A DNA stretch of 64,000 bases from Gammaproteobacteria bacterium (GTDB lineage Bacteria; Pseudomonadota; Gammaproteobacteria; Steroidobacterales; Woeseiaceae), in assembly GCA_029865385.1 (NCBI GenBank), contig JAOUGX010000009.1, positions 1-64,000 on the forward strand, given 5' to 3'. This document shows, piece after piece, positions 1 to 7,575 of the stretch. A program made the position numbers and the translations under genes. The notes beneath the pieces are model-generated. The model was not told the DNA's origin. It worked only from the letters and a program-made list of their open reading frames with translations, and did no database searches. Numbering within the stretch: the stretch's first letter is position 1; each line of letters starts with the position of its first letter.

Positions 1-1
1 C

Positions 2-814
2 TGCTGGCCGGACGGTCCGTATGCGGTACAGACGCTCCCGAGGGCGAGCAAAGCCAAAGCGGGGCGGTGGATTGCCGGGGGCATCCGCGACCTCAGGCTG
101 CTACCCGCCGGGGAACTCAACGAAAAGCAACGACGGGTCCAGGCGATATGCTGCAACGGCGTAGCGGAATTGCTACCGGGCGCCGCACGATTCGTCGCCG
201 GGCTGGCGTACCCACGCTACTACCTCGACTTCGAAACCGTTTCGCCGGGCGTGCCCCGCTGGGCGGGGACCCGGCCTTACGAAGTCTTGCCCGTTCAGTG
301 GTCCTGTCACTATGAATCTGCGGCGGGTCAGTTGCGGCACGCGGAGTTCCTCGATTTGAGCGGCGTACCGCCCATGCGGCGCGTCGCCGAGTCCCTGATC
401 CGTGTGCTGGGCAAGGAGGGGCCGATCCTGACGTATTCGGGCTTCGAGCGCCGGGTAATAGACGGTCTGAGAGAACGGTTTCCGGACCTGGCTGTATCGC
501 TCGCGGCCGTGTTGCCAAGGCTCGTCGACCTGTTGCCGGTGGTCGAGCAGAATTACTACCACCCGGCAATGGCCGGCTCCTGGTCACTAAAGAACGTTGT
601 ACCCTGTATCGCGAGCGATCTGAAATACGAGGACTTGTCGGGAATTCAAGAAGGTACAGCGGCTTCCGAAGGTTATTTGGAGGCCATTGCTTCTACCACA
701 TCCGAGCCACGGCGGGAGCAACTTCGAGAGCAGCTGCTGGCTTACTGCCGATACGACACCGAAGCCATGGTTCGCCTCGTGCAGTTCTTCTCGGCCGGTG
801 CCGATCCGGGCTAG
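2..814 (+). CDS. DUF2779 domain protein, 3' part (5' end outside the window)
   Basis: The frame is open from base 2 to the TAG at 812-814, so the N-terminal part lies upstream of the window. The visible part contains a YYLDFET motif at about residue 73 of the fragment and YCRYDTEAM near the end. This is the arrangement of acidic residues seen in DEDD-type exonuclease folds and in DUF2779 proteins. DUF2779 proteins are large, poorly characterised and presumed to be nucleases; that role is inference. The stop codon shares a CTAG palindrome with the stop of the convergent minus-strand gene. The family assignment is fairly secure, but substrate and partners are unknown. Confidence 0.8.
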   Translation, partial: CWPDGPYAVQTLPRASKAKAGRWIAGGIRDLRLLPAGELNEKQRRVQAICCNGVAELLPGAARFVAGLAYPRYYLDFETVSPGVPRWAGTRPYEVLPVQWSCHYESAAGQLRHAEFLDLSGVPPMRRVAESLIRVLGKEGPILTYSGFERRVIDGLRERFPDLAVSLAAVLPRLVDLLPVVEQNYYHPAMAGSWSLKNVVPCIASDLKYEDLSGIQEGTAASEGYLEAIASTTSEPRREQLREQLLAYCRYDTEAMVRLVQFFSAGADPG

Positions 815-1065
815 ATCGGGAATTCCCTTTGCCCCGGCTGCCAGTGCGCCAGGCTGATATTCGCGGTGCCAATGCCCAAGGCCCGAACCCAGCGTGCGGC
901 GGCATCCAGTGTGACCCAGGTCTTGATCTTTCCTTTGCGGGTTTCGGCGGTGATCGATCCGTTCGGCGTGTTTGCCTCGATGTGGAAGCGGGCGCCGTGC
1001 CCAATGATATTGATCTTGCGGATCGCACCGGCCGCGACCATGGCCTTCAGCATTCTTTCATCCAT
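811..1065 (-). CDS. Small plasmid-type protein (ParC-like partition-associated family suspected)
   Basis: This 84-residue protein starts at an ATG with a good GGGGAAGC ribosome site upstream. It contains a KAMVAAGAIRKINI segment, a central beta-rich GARFHIEANT stretch and a C-terminal WVRALGIGTANISLAHWQPGQ segment. I recall this pattern from short proteins next to ribbon-helix-helix genes on broad-host-range plasmids, sometimes called ParC family, but I cannot confirm it here. The start overlaps the end of the upstream ribbon-helix-helix gene by 8 bases, so the two are probably one transcript. It may serve in plasmid or integrative-element maintenance; the function is inference. Confidence 0.6.
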   Translation of the reverse strand: MDERMLKAMVAAGAIRKINIIGHGARFHIEANTPNGSITAETRKGKIKTWVTLDAAARWVRALGIGTANISLAHWQPGQREFPI

Positions 1066-1252
1066 TTTGCTTCCCCGAAAACATTTCGCCCTGTTCTGGA
1101 ATAACGATGCCGGTCTGATCGCAGTGTCGCCTTATCAGCACTTCGACCATGTTGGCTACACTGCGGTGTTCCATGTCCGCCGCCTCCCGCACCGCTTCTT
1201 TCAGGCCGGGATCGATCCGCAGATTGAGGGTAGCGATCTTGGTTTTAGGCAT
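1058..1252 (-). CDS. Ribbon-helix-helix DNA-binding protein
   Basis: The protein has about 64 residues. An N-terminal strand (IATLNLRID) is followed by two helices (PGLKEAVREAADMEH and SVANMVEVLIRRHC). This is the ribbon-helix-helix fold of Arc/MetJ/CopG-type repressors, which bind DNA as dimers. I chose the ATG at 1252; an ATG at 1258 and a TTG at 1270 are also in frame. It overlaps the downstream small protein gene by 8 bases. A perfect short palindrome at 1287-1299 just upstream is a good candidate autoregulatory operator. The arrangement resembles plasmid maintenance or antitoxin loci, but no toxin is recognisable. Confidence 0.75.
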   Translation of the reverse strand: MPKTKIATLNLRIDPGLKEAVREAADMEHRSVANMVEVLIRRHCDQTGIVIPEQGEMFSGKQNG

Positions 1253-1286
1253 CGTCATCTTGCAACGCAAATGAGCAGCAAATGTA

Positions 1287-1299
1287 ACGCATTTTGCGT
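1287..1299. promoter_or_regulatory. Palindrome upstream of the ribbon-helix-helix gene, possible operator
   Basis: ACGCA-TTT-TGCGT is a perfect 5-bp inverted repeat. It lies about 35 bases upstream of the chosen start at 1252. A related AACGCAAAT string is at 1264-1272. Ribbon-helix-helix repressors commonly bind such short palindromes in their own promoters. Binding is inferred. Confidence 0.4.
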
Positions 1300-1396
1300 C
1301 ATAGTGGAAGCCCTAATGACAGGCGCGGCATAGATTCGGCAGACTGAGTCGCCTCGCGCCAAGAGTCTCTTTTCCCCATAAACCGATGCCGCCGCC

Positions 1397-2569
1397 GTGC
1401 CGAAACCCGCCGTATTGTGGAGCCATGCATTCCGCCCGTTTTTCCTGCTGAGCGGGCTCGCGGCCGTGACGGCCGTTTGTGCATGGATCCTGATCCTGCG
1501 CGGTGTCGGCATGCCGGTGCCGAATGTTCTGCAGTGGCACGGCCACGAGATGTTGGTGGGATTTGCGATGGCCACTATTGCAGGCTTTCTGCTAACGGCG
1601 GTGGCCACCTGGACCGGACGAAAGCCAGTGGATGGCGCGCCACTCGTTCTGCTCGCAATCTTCTGGATCGCGGGACGCTTTGCAATGGCTTTCGCCGCCG
1701 GCCTGCAGAGCTGGGAAGTCGCGGCTCTGGACATGCTTTTCCCTGTCTGGCTGTGCCTCCTGGTCGGACGCGAGATTTTCGCCGCGGAAAACCGCCGAAA
1801 TTACCCGATCGTTGCCATCACCGTATTACTCGCGTTACTGAACCTGGTTTACCACTTCGGCATAGCAGGCGTGATCCCGCGCGCGGACAGGTTGGTGCTG
1901 TATTTCTTCATTCACACGATTCTGCTGCTGATCACCGTTATCGGTGGCCGCATCCTGCCCAATTTCACAGCAAACTGGATGCGCAGCCACGGTACTCCCA
2001 GGCCGCCTGTCAACAGTGCATGGCTTGATCGCTTGACCATTGGAATGACCATTCTGCTTGGCGTGACCGGTAGCCTTTATGAGACGAGCAGCGCGGTGGG
2101 GTGGCTGGCAATCACCACTGCAATCCTTCATGCATGGCGCTTGAGCCAATGGCGGGGACTGGCAACTTTTCGCGAACCGCTGCTTTTCGTGCTGCATTTC
2201 AGTTACTTTTGGCTGCCGGTCGGATACGCGTTGCTCGGTCTTGCAATTGTCGCCGGCATGGGTACTGCTACAGGAGCACTGCATGTGCTCACGATGGGTG
2301 GCATCGGTGGCATGATTCTCTCGATGATTACCCGCGTGCCGCTGGGGCACACGGGCAGGCCATTGCATGCATCCAGGTTGACGGTCGTCGCCTACATCTC
2401 ATTGATCGTCGCCGTACTGCTTCGTGTATGGGGCCCTTTGGACAGCAAGCACTACCTCGGACTGCTGACTTATGCGGGGGTTGCCTGGTGCGCCGCATTT
2501 ACCATCTTCCTGATTGTCTACTGGCCGGTACTGACACAAGCGCGGGTTGACCAGCCGAAAAGCAGTTAA
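1397..2569 (+). CDS. nnrS: NnrS family heme-copper membrane protein
   Basis: This 390-residue polytopic membrane protein starts at GTG. It shows NnrS family signatures: HAFRPFFLLSG at residues 10-20, WHGHEMLVGF at 47-56 and a late GGIGGMILSMITRV segment. About twelve hydrophobic segments are visible. NnrS proteins bind heme and copper and protect cells against nitric oxide and nitrosative iron-sulfur damage. They are usually expressed with denitrification or NO-responsive genes, but no such gene is adjacent here. I saw no clear FNR or NsrR box upstream. The family assignment is strong. Confidence 0.93.
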   Translation: MPKPAVLWSHAFRPFFLLSGLAAVTAVCAWILILRGVGMPVPNVLQWHGHEMLVGFAMATIAGFLLTAVATWTGRKPVDGAPLVLLAIFWIAGRFAMAFAAGLQSWEVAALDMLFPVWLCLLVGREIFAAENRRNYPIVAITVLLALLNLVYHFGIAGVIPRADRLVLYFFIHTILLLITVIGGRILPNFTANWMRSHGTPRPPVNSAWLDRLTIGMTILLGVTGSLYETSSAVGWLAITTAILHAWRLSQWRGLATFREPLLFVLHFSYFWLPVGYALLGLAIVAGMGTATGALHVLTMGGIGGMILSMITRVPLGHTGRPLHASRLTVVAYISLIVAVLLRVWGPLDSKHYLGLLTYAGVAWCAAFTIFLIVYWPVLTQARVDQPKSS

Positions 2570-2678
2570 CGACCGCCTGCTTGTTGCGGCTTTGCTGGCG
2601 TCGCAGTGCGTGAAGCCGTTTAACGAGCCCTTAGTCTTACAATGAGCAACAAGAAGTCGTGGTACAGGGGTGTCAAGC

Positions 2679-3161
2679 ATGTCTCTCGCGTTGAACACAT
2701 GGAATAGGCTTAAGGCCCATGCACCGGGCAGGTGGCTGTTTTCCCGGATCGTGTGCTGGCGCGCTCCGTATTTCGCGTCGATCCGGCCGCTCTTCCTGGA
2801 GCTCGGTGAGGGTCGGGCCGTGGTCGGAATGAAAAAGCGTCGCCGCGTCACCAATCACATCGGAACCGTACATGCCATCGCAATGGCCAATCTTTGCGAA
2901 ATCGCGGCTGGAACCATGATGGAAGCATTGCTGGATTCCTCAATGCGCTGGATTCCCCGCTGCATGACGATTCATTACCTGTCCAAAGCGGCTACGTCCG
3001 TGCAGGCAAGGGCTGCAATGCCTGCGGTCACTGCGGCGATAGCGCAGGATGTCATCGTTGCGGTCATCGTTACGGATCAACAGGGGAAGGAAGTCGTGCG
3101 TGCCGAGATTACGATGTATGTCTCACCAAGATCGGGCGACCACAACGCAAATTGGAAATGA
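2679..3161 (+). CDS. DUF4442 hotdog-fold thioesterase-like protein
   Basis: The protein has 160 residues. I chose the ATG at 2679 because AGGGG lies 8 bases before it; a GTG at 2670 is less well placed. The central NHIGTVHAIAMANLCEIAAG segment and the SMRWIPRCMTIHYLSKA strand-helix pattern match the DUF4442/PaaI-like hotdog fold. Members act on acyl-CoA or acyl-ACP thioesters or are uncharacterised. The N-terminal APGRWLFSRIVCWRAPYFASI stretch is typical of DUF4442. The gene stands alone between NnrS and a DUF4389 gene, so context adds little. The substrate is unknown. Confidence 0.85.
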   Translation: MSLALNTWNRLKAHAPGRWLFSRIVCWRAPYFASIRPLFLELGEGRAVVGMKKRRRVTNHIGTVHAIAMANLCEIAAGTMMEALLDSSMRWIPRCMTIHYLSKAATSVQARAAMPAVTAAIAQDVIVAVIVTDQQGKEVVRAEITMYVSPRSGDHNANWK

Positions 3162-3220
3162 TTCCCTTCGATTCCGCGGTATGATGCATACACCCTGATT
3201 ACAGTAAACGAGGATCGGCA

Positions 3221-3595
3221 ATGAGCGATGCAACACCGCCGCGAGATCATGCTCCCGGCGATGGATCGGATGACGATGACACCGGGATCCATTCACTCGA
3301 GACCAACGTTAAATCGAAAGCGACGTGGCTACGTCTGGTATTCATGTTGGTCTTCGCGGCCCTGTATTTCGTTTCCCGCATGGTCCTGTTGGCTGTGGTA
3401 GTCCTGCAGTTTTTCTGGGTGCTGTTCAGTGGTGCCATCAACGAGCAACTACGGGCGCTCGGTCAGTCGCTGGCTGGTTACACCTACGAGATAGTGCGAT
3501 TCCTCACTTTCAATACCAATGTACGGCCGTTTCCGTTCGATACGCCGTGGCCACCATCGAAGGCTATCGAAGACGAGCCGGATGACGACGACTGA
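3221..3595 (+). CDS. DUF4389 domain membrane protein
   Basis: This 124-residue protein has a 25-residue acidic N-terminal tail and one long hydrophobic segment at about residues 38-70. It then carries the NEQLRALGQSLAGYTYEIVRFLTFNT region and a DEPDDDD C-terminus. The FNT...PFPFD pattern is characteristic of DUF4389 proteins, which are inner-membrane proteins of unknown function. It starts at ATG with an AACGAGGATCGGCA leader. It converges on the M20 peptidase gene. Confidence 0.85.
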   Translation: MSDATPPRDHAPGDGSDDDDTGIHSLETNVKSKATWLRLVFMLVFAALYFVSRMVLLAVVVLQFFWVLFSGAINEQLRALGQSLAGYTYEIVRFLTFNTNVRPFPFDTPWPPSKAIEDEPDDDD

Positions 3596-3606
3596 CAGGA
3601 TTCTCC

Positions 3607-5028
3607 TCAGTTTCCCGCCAACGTGTTAAGAATGCGGTACCAATGTTCGAGTGCACCGTAAAACTCGCGTACGGCAACCCGCTCGTTGAGGCCGTGTGAA
3701 AATTCGTCTTCCTCGCGAATGAATAGGCCCATCACACCATAGGTCGGCATGCCGGCAATCCGGGTCTCGCGGCCATCGGTCGCGTAGGCGGCCATGTACG
3801 GGATGATCGGAATGCCCGGGTAACGAGCGTGCACGGCATCGGTGACGGCGCTGACGACTTCTTCGTTGAGCTCGGAGGCAGGGCTGGCCCTGGGTTCGTC
3901 CAGCGTCACGATCTCGACTTCTGAATTGCCCGATACTTCAGCCAGGGTCTGTTTAACGCTGTCAAAGGCGACTCCGGGAAAAATTCGGCAGTTGATCGTG
4001 GCTGTCGCTGACTGAGGCAATGCGTTTTCCGCATGGCCGGCGGCCAGCATGGTTGCGACGCAGGTCGTCCGGGTTATGCCAACTTTGGCCGGATCACGAC
4101 TGATGATCTCGATTGCTTCCTGATCGTCCGGGTTCGCCGCAAAACGTCGCATGGCCTCGCCGGTTTCACCGGGGGTCATCGCGGCCATCTTTTCGAAAAA
4201 AACACGTGTGATGTCATTGGTCTGCACAGGAAACCGGTAAGCCTCGATATTCTTCAGGACGGTTGCCAGCTCGTATATGGCATTGTCATTGCGCGGCATC
4301 GAGCTGTGGCCACCCGGATTCCGGATCGTCAGTTGGAAGCTGGCGTAGGCTTTTTCCGCCGCCTGGATGTAATAGGCCTTCGCGTTGTTGTCGTGATCAA
4401 GCAAACCGCTGCCGCCATCGGCATTCAAGACATACTCGGCGTCCGTCAGGTTGCGATGCGTTGTAACCAGATCGCGTATCGTCTCCTGTAGCGTTTCTTC
4501 GTCCCCGGTGAATGCAATGACGAGATCGCGCGTCGGCGTAAAACCCTCCGCCCTGAGGCGCAGGAATGTCGAAGTGAGCGTAGTCACCCCAAACTTGTCA
4601 TCGAGTGTTCCACGACCGAAGAAGTAGCCATCCTCCTCCACCAGCGTGTAAGGATCCCGTTCCCAGTCCTGCGGCAGGGCATCGACAATGTCCATATGGC
4701 CAATCAGCAGGATTGGCTTGCGGCGCGATGACCCGTCACCACGGTAGCGTACAACCAGCGATGCTGTTTTCTCTCCTGTGGACAGGGCAAGCGGCAGTAC
4801 CTGCACATCTTCGTCGTCAAAACCGCCTTCGCGAAATCGCTCTGCGAGGTAATTCGCCAAATCCGGTACCTTTCCATGGCCGGCTGCCGAACGAATGGCA
4901 ATAATGTCGCGATAGATCTCAAGCGCCGTTACCTGGTAGTCGGCGGTGTAATAAGAGCTGTGATTTTGTGCGGCAGCCGGCAGAGCAGCGACCATGATTG
5001 CGGCGAAAGCTGTAAGCGCCCTGAACAT
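3607..5028 (-). CDS. Exported M20 family metallopeptidase
   Basis: The protein has 473 residues with an N-terminal signal peptide ending near AAAQN (residue 20). Metal ligands of the M20 family are visible: GHMDIVDA (H111, D113), GTLDDK (D143/D144) and TGDEE (E177/E178). A dimerisation or lid domain follows, and the C-terminal DEFSHGLNERV supplies the last histidine. M20 enzymes cleave dipeptides or N-acyl amino acids using two zinc ions. The signal peptide places it in the periplasm. It is one of several exported hydrolases here, which fits growth on peptides. The exact substrate is unknown. Confidence 0.92.
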   Translation of the reverse strand: MFRALTAFAAIMVAALPAAAQNHSSYYTADYQVTALEIYRDIIAIRSAAGHGKVPDLANYLAERFREGGFDDEDVQVLPLALSTGEKTASLVVRYRGDGSSRRKPILLIGHMDIVDALPQDWERDPYTLVEEDGYFFGRGTLDDKFGVTTLTSTFLRLRAEGFTPTRDLVIAFTGDEETLQETIRDLVTTHRNLTDAEYVLNADGGSGLLDHDNNAKAYYIQAAEKAYASFQLTIRNPGGHSSMPRNDNAIYELATVLKNIEAYRFPVQTNDITRVFFEKMAAMTPGETGEAMRRFAANPDDQEAIEIISRDPAKVGITRTTCVATMLAAGHAENALPQSATATINCRIFPGVAFDSVKQTLAEVSGNSEVEIVTLDEPRASPASELNEEVVSAVTDAVHARYPGIPIIPYMAAYATDGRETRIAGMPTYGVMGLFIREEDEFSHGLNERVAVREFYGALEHWYRILNTLAGN

Positions 5029-5156
5029 ATGGAATTCCTGTAAACCAGAGAAAAACTGCCACTAGGATAACCAATGCCGGGTCGGGCCGCGATGACTATG
5101 CGTTTTTGCGACGCCGGGCAGATTTCCCGCAGTTGAAAATTGCTAGATTCTGATTC

Positions 5157-5588
5157 ATGGACACTGATTTCCTGATTCGCAACTGGGGACTGCTTGCAGC
5201 GTCGGTTCTTCTGCTGGCGGTGGTGCTGAATGTAATCTTTCAGCGTCTGTGGCAATCTCCGTTCGGTCAGTTGCGCCGTGCCCTGACGGATTTGCAGGAA
5301 AGATCGCTTGCGGCCGCTAAAAGCGGAAAGTTTGCGGAGAAGGCCGAATCCCGACTGGATCGGATGTTGCAGGAGTCTGCGAAAATTCGCCCGAGCGAAC
5401 TGCAGGAAGCAAAAGGTGTGCTGCAGGATGCACGTGCACTGCAAAAAATCGCAAACGACAAGTTGATGATTGCCGAGAATCACGTTCGGCGAATCATTCA
5501 CGAGGAGTTTCCGCCGTATAAGCAGGATCGACTCCGCGAACGTTATTTGCGGCAGTCGGCCGCTGACAGACGGCCGTTTTCGTTCTGA
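5157..5588 (+). CDS. Conserved hypothetical membrane-anchored coiled-coil protein
   Basis: The protein has 143 residues. One transmembrane helix (about residues 11-28, LLAASVLLLAVVLNVIF) is followed by a charged helical domain rich in E, K, R and A, which ends in HEEFPPYKQDRLRERYL. It starts at ATG and is divergent from the M20 peptidase gene. I do not recognise a named family. The layout suggests an inner-membrane protein with a cytoplasmic coiled-coil domain. No function can be given. Confidence 0.75.
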   Translation: MDTDFLIRNWGLLAASVLLLAVVLNVIFQRLWQSPFGQLRRALTDLQERSLAAAKSGKFAEKAESRLDRMLQESAKIRPSELQEAKGVLQDARALQKIANDKLMIAENHVRRIIHEEFPPYKQDRLRERYLRQSAADRRPFSF

Positions 5589-5673
5589 CCGCGAAGCCCG
5601 CGATAAGTAGTTTTACGAATTAGAGATTCGGCACCGGCCGCGCAGAATGCCTCGGGATAGTGGAGGGCATGTC

Positions 5674-5778
5674 ATGGTCGAGATCGTTATCGTCGTTTGC
5701 AAAATCGCCGGCATTATTGCCGTGCTTAGCATCGGAGCAACGCTGCTGGGAATAGCACTCGGTAGAATTCGCGCTTAA
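5674..5778 (+). CDS. Putative 34-residue membrane protein
   Basis: This short frame starts at an ATG with a TGGAGGG ribosome site about 7 bases upstream. It encodes 34 residues, almost entirely one transmembrane helix (IVIVVCKIAGIIAVLSIGAT and following) with a short basic tail, GRIRA. The good ribosome site and coherent hydrophobic composition argue for a real small protein. Length alone cannot prove it. A similar small membrane protein is predicted at 28739-28840. Confidence 0.45.
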   Translation: MVEIVIVVCKIAGIIAVLSIGATLLGIALGRIRA

Positions 5779-5804
5779 ATTGCCGCAAGCCGGGTCGGAT
5801 GCGA

Positions 5805-7544
5805 TCAGCTCGCATCCTCGAGAATCAGTAGCGGATTATCTTCTTCAGCGGTCCAGCCTGCCCAGCCCGGGCCGCGCACAACCCGCCCGGGCATGGCGCC
5901 GGTGTGTTCGCCCCATTTCAGTACATGCACGCCGTTGACGAATACATGGTCCATCCCGGTCGCATAGCGATGTGGATCCTCGAAGGTAGCGTGATCGGTA
6001 ATCCTGTCCGGATCGAATACGATGACGTCAGCAAAAAAGCCTTCGGTCAGCTCGCCACGTTGCCTGATGTTGATGTTGTAAGCGGGTAAGGAAGTCAATC
6101 TTCGGATGGCTTCTTTGAGCGGGATAACACCCTCGTCTCGCGAATATTTGCCAAGAACTCGGGCAAAAGTTCCGTAAGCCCGTGGATGAGGATTGCTCAG
6201 CAGGAACGCACCCTCCGCAGCGAGTGCACCCGCATCCGAGCCGAAACTGATCCAGGGTTTCGCTACTTTCCTGCGAACATTGTCTTCCGACATCAGCACA
6301 TAGCCCACACCGACCCGGCTGTCATCTTCGATGACCAGGTCGATCGCAGTTTCGGCAGGTGTCGTGCCGCGCTCCTCGGCAACCTGGAGCAAGGTCTTGC
6401 CGGTCAGTACTTTCAGTTCCGCATTTTTGAAACCAAGCAGAATCATGTTCTCCGGACCCGTGCGGATGAACAGGTTCTCCCAGCCTTCGCCTGTTTGCTG
6501 CATTTCAGCGGCGACCCGGGCGCGGATTTCCGGATCTTTCAGACGCTCGACCCATTTGTCGTGCCCGCCTTCCTGGACCCACAGGGGCATCGAAGCGTCC
6601 AGCCCGGTTGCCGCGGCCGGGTAGGTGTAGATGTCGGCGCTGATCTCGAGCCCGGCACTGCGTGCGCTTTCGATCAGCTCGAATACCTTATCGAGCTTGT
6701 GCCAGTTCTCCCGACCTGCTGCCTTGAGGTGATAGATCTCTGCCGGTGCACCAGTCACGCTGGAAATTTTTATCAGCTCCTGAACGCCTTCTTGCAGGCG
6801 ATCACCCTCGGACCGGATGTGCGAGATATAGGCTCCGTCGTACTCGGCAGCAGCCTGAACCAGGGCAATGAGTTCGTTCGTGTCGGCAAAGCTGGCAGGC
6901 GCATAGATCAGTGATGAACCTACGCCGAGCGCGCCTTCGCGCATTGCCTGCCGAACCAGATCCTGCATGCGCGCAAGTTCCTCGGCGGTCGGCGGTCGAT
7001 TTTCGTAACCGATCTCGTGGATCCGGACCGTCGTGGCGCCGACGTACGAGGCGACATTCGGCGATATGCCTCGTGTGGCCAGATGGTCGAGATACTCACC
7101 GAGCGTGGTCCACGTGATATCGAACCGGATGTCGCCCTGGCGTGCCAGCATTTCCTTTTTCATGTCGGCATTCAGCGGGCCCATGGACTCGCCTTCACCC
7201 ATCACTTCGAGTGTGACGCCTTGCATGATGTCGCTCATGCCGCGGCCATCCTCGAGCAGTGATTCCGTCGCCCAGGACAGCATATTGATGAAGCCGGGCG
7301 CGACTGCCTTGCCACGCGCGTCATAGGCATGGTGCGCCGTGAATTCGCGGAGATCTCCTATGGCCGCAATCCGGTCGCCGGAAATGGCCAGGTCCGCGAC
7401 GATCGGGTCGTTGCCCAGCCCGTCATAGATTGTGCCGCCCCGAAGAATGATGTCGTAGTCGGCATCCTTGTTCCCGCAAGAGGCAATCAGCAGGGCCAAC
7501 AGCGGGAGCAGGCCACGCATTGCGAAACGAGCGAACTTCGACAT
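5805..7544 (-). CDS. D-aminoacylase-like amidohydrolase lipoprotein
   Basis: The protein has about 579 residues. I chose the ATG at 7544 (or the adjacent one at 7547), both behind GGGAG; the upstream in-frame extension overlaps the dipeptidase gene and is not expected to be translated. A signal peptide ends in a LIASC lipobox. The body matches N-acyl-D-amino-acid deacylases: DYDIILRGGTIYDGLGN, ISHIRSEGD, EIYHLKAAG, FGSDAGA. The first metal-binding HxH, normally in a GFIDxHxH context, is replaced by GFINMLSW, so catalysis may differ or be lost. It lies 31 bases after the M19 dipeptidase gene and is probably co-transcribed with it. It likely acts on D-residue peptides in the periplasm. Confidence 0.87.
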   Translation of the reverse strand: MSKFARFAMRGLLPLLALLIASCGNKDADYDIILRGGTIYDGLGNDPIVADLAISGDRIAAIGDLREFTAHHAYDARGKAVAPGFINMLSWATESLLEDGRGMSDIMQGVTLEVMGEGESMGPLNADMKKEMLARQGDIRFDITWTTLGEYLDHLATRGISPNVASYVGATTVRIHEIGYENRPPTAEELARMQDLVRQAMREGALGVGSSLIYAPASFADTNELIALVQAAAEYDGAYISHIRSEGDRLQEGVQELIKISSVTGAPAEIYHLKAAGRENWHKLDKVFELIESARSAGLEISADIYTYPAAATGLDASMPLWVQEGGHDKWVERLKDPEIRARVAAEMQQTGEGWENLFIRTGPENMILLGFKNAELKVLTGKTLLQVAEERGTTPAETAIDLVIEDDSRVGVGYVLMSEDNVRRKVAKPWISFGSDAGALAAEGAFLLSNPHPRAYGTFARVLGKYSRDEGVIPLKEAIRRLTSLPAYNINIRQRGELTEGFFADVIVFDPDRITDHATFEDPHRYATGMDHVFVNGVHVLKWGEHTGAMPGRVVRGPGWAGWTAEEDNPLLILEDAS

Positions 7545-7575
7545 CATGAAACTCCCGACAGGATCAGCTTCATTT

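Noticed and set aside
1271-1396. FNR-type box for NnrS
   Set aside because: No TTGAT-N4-ATCAA or close match is present in the gap.
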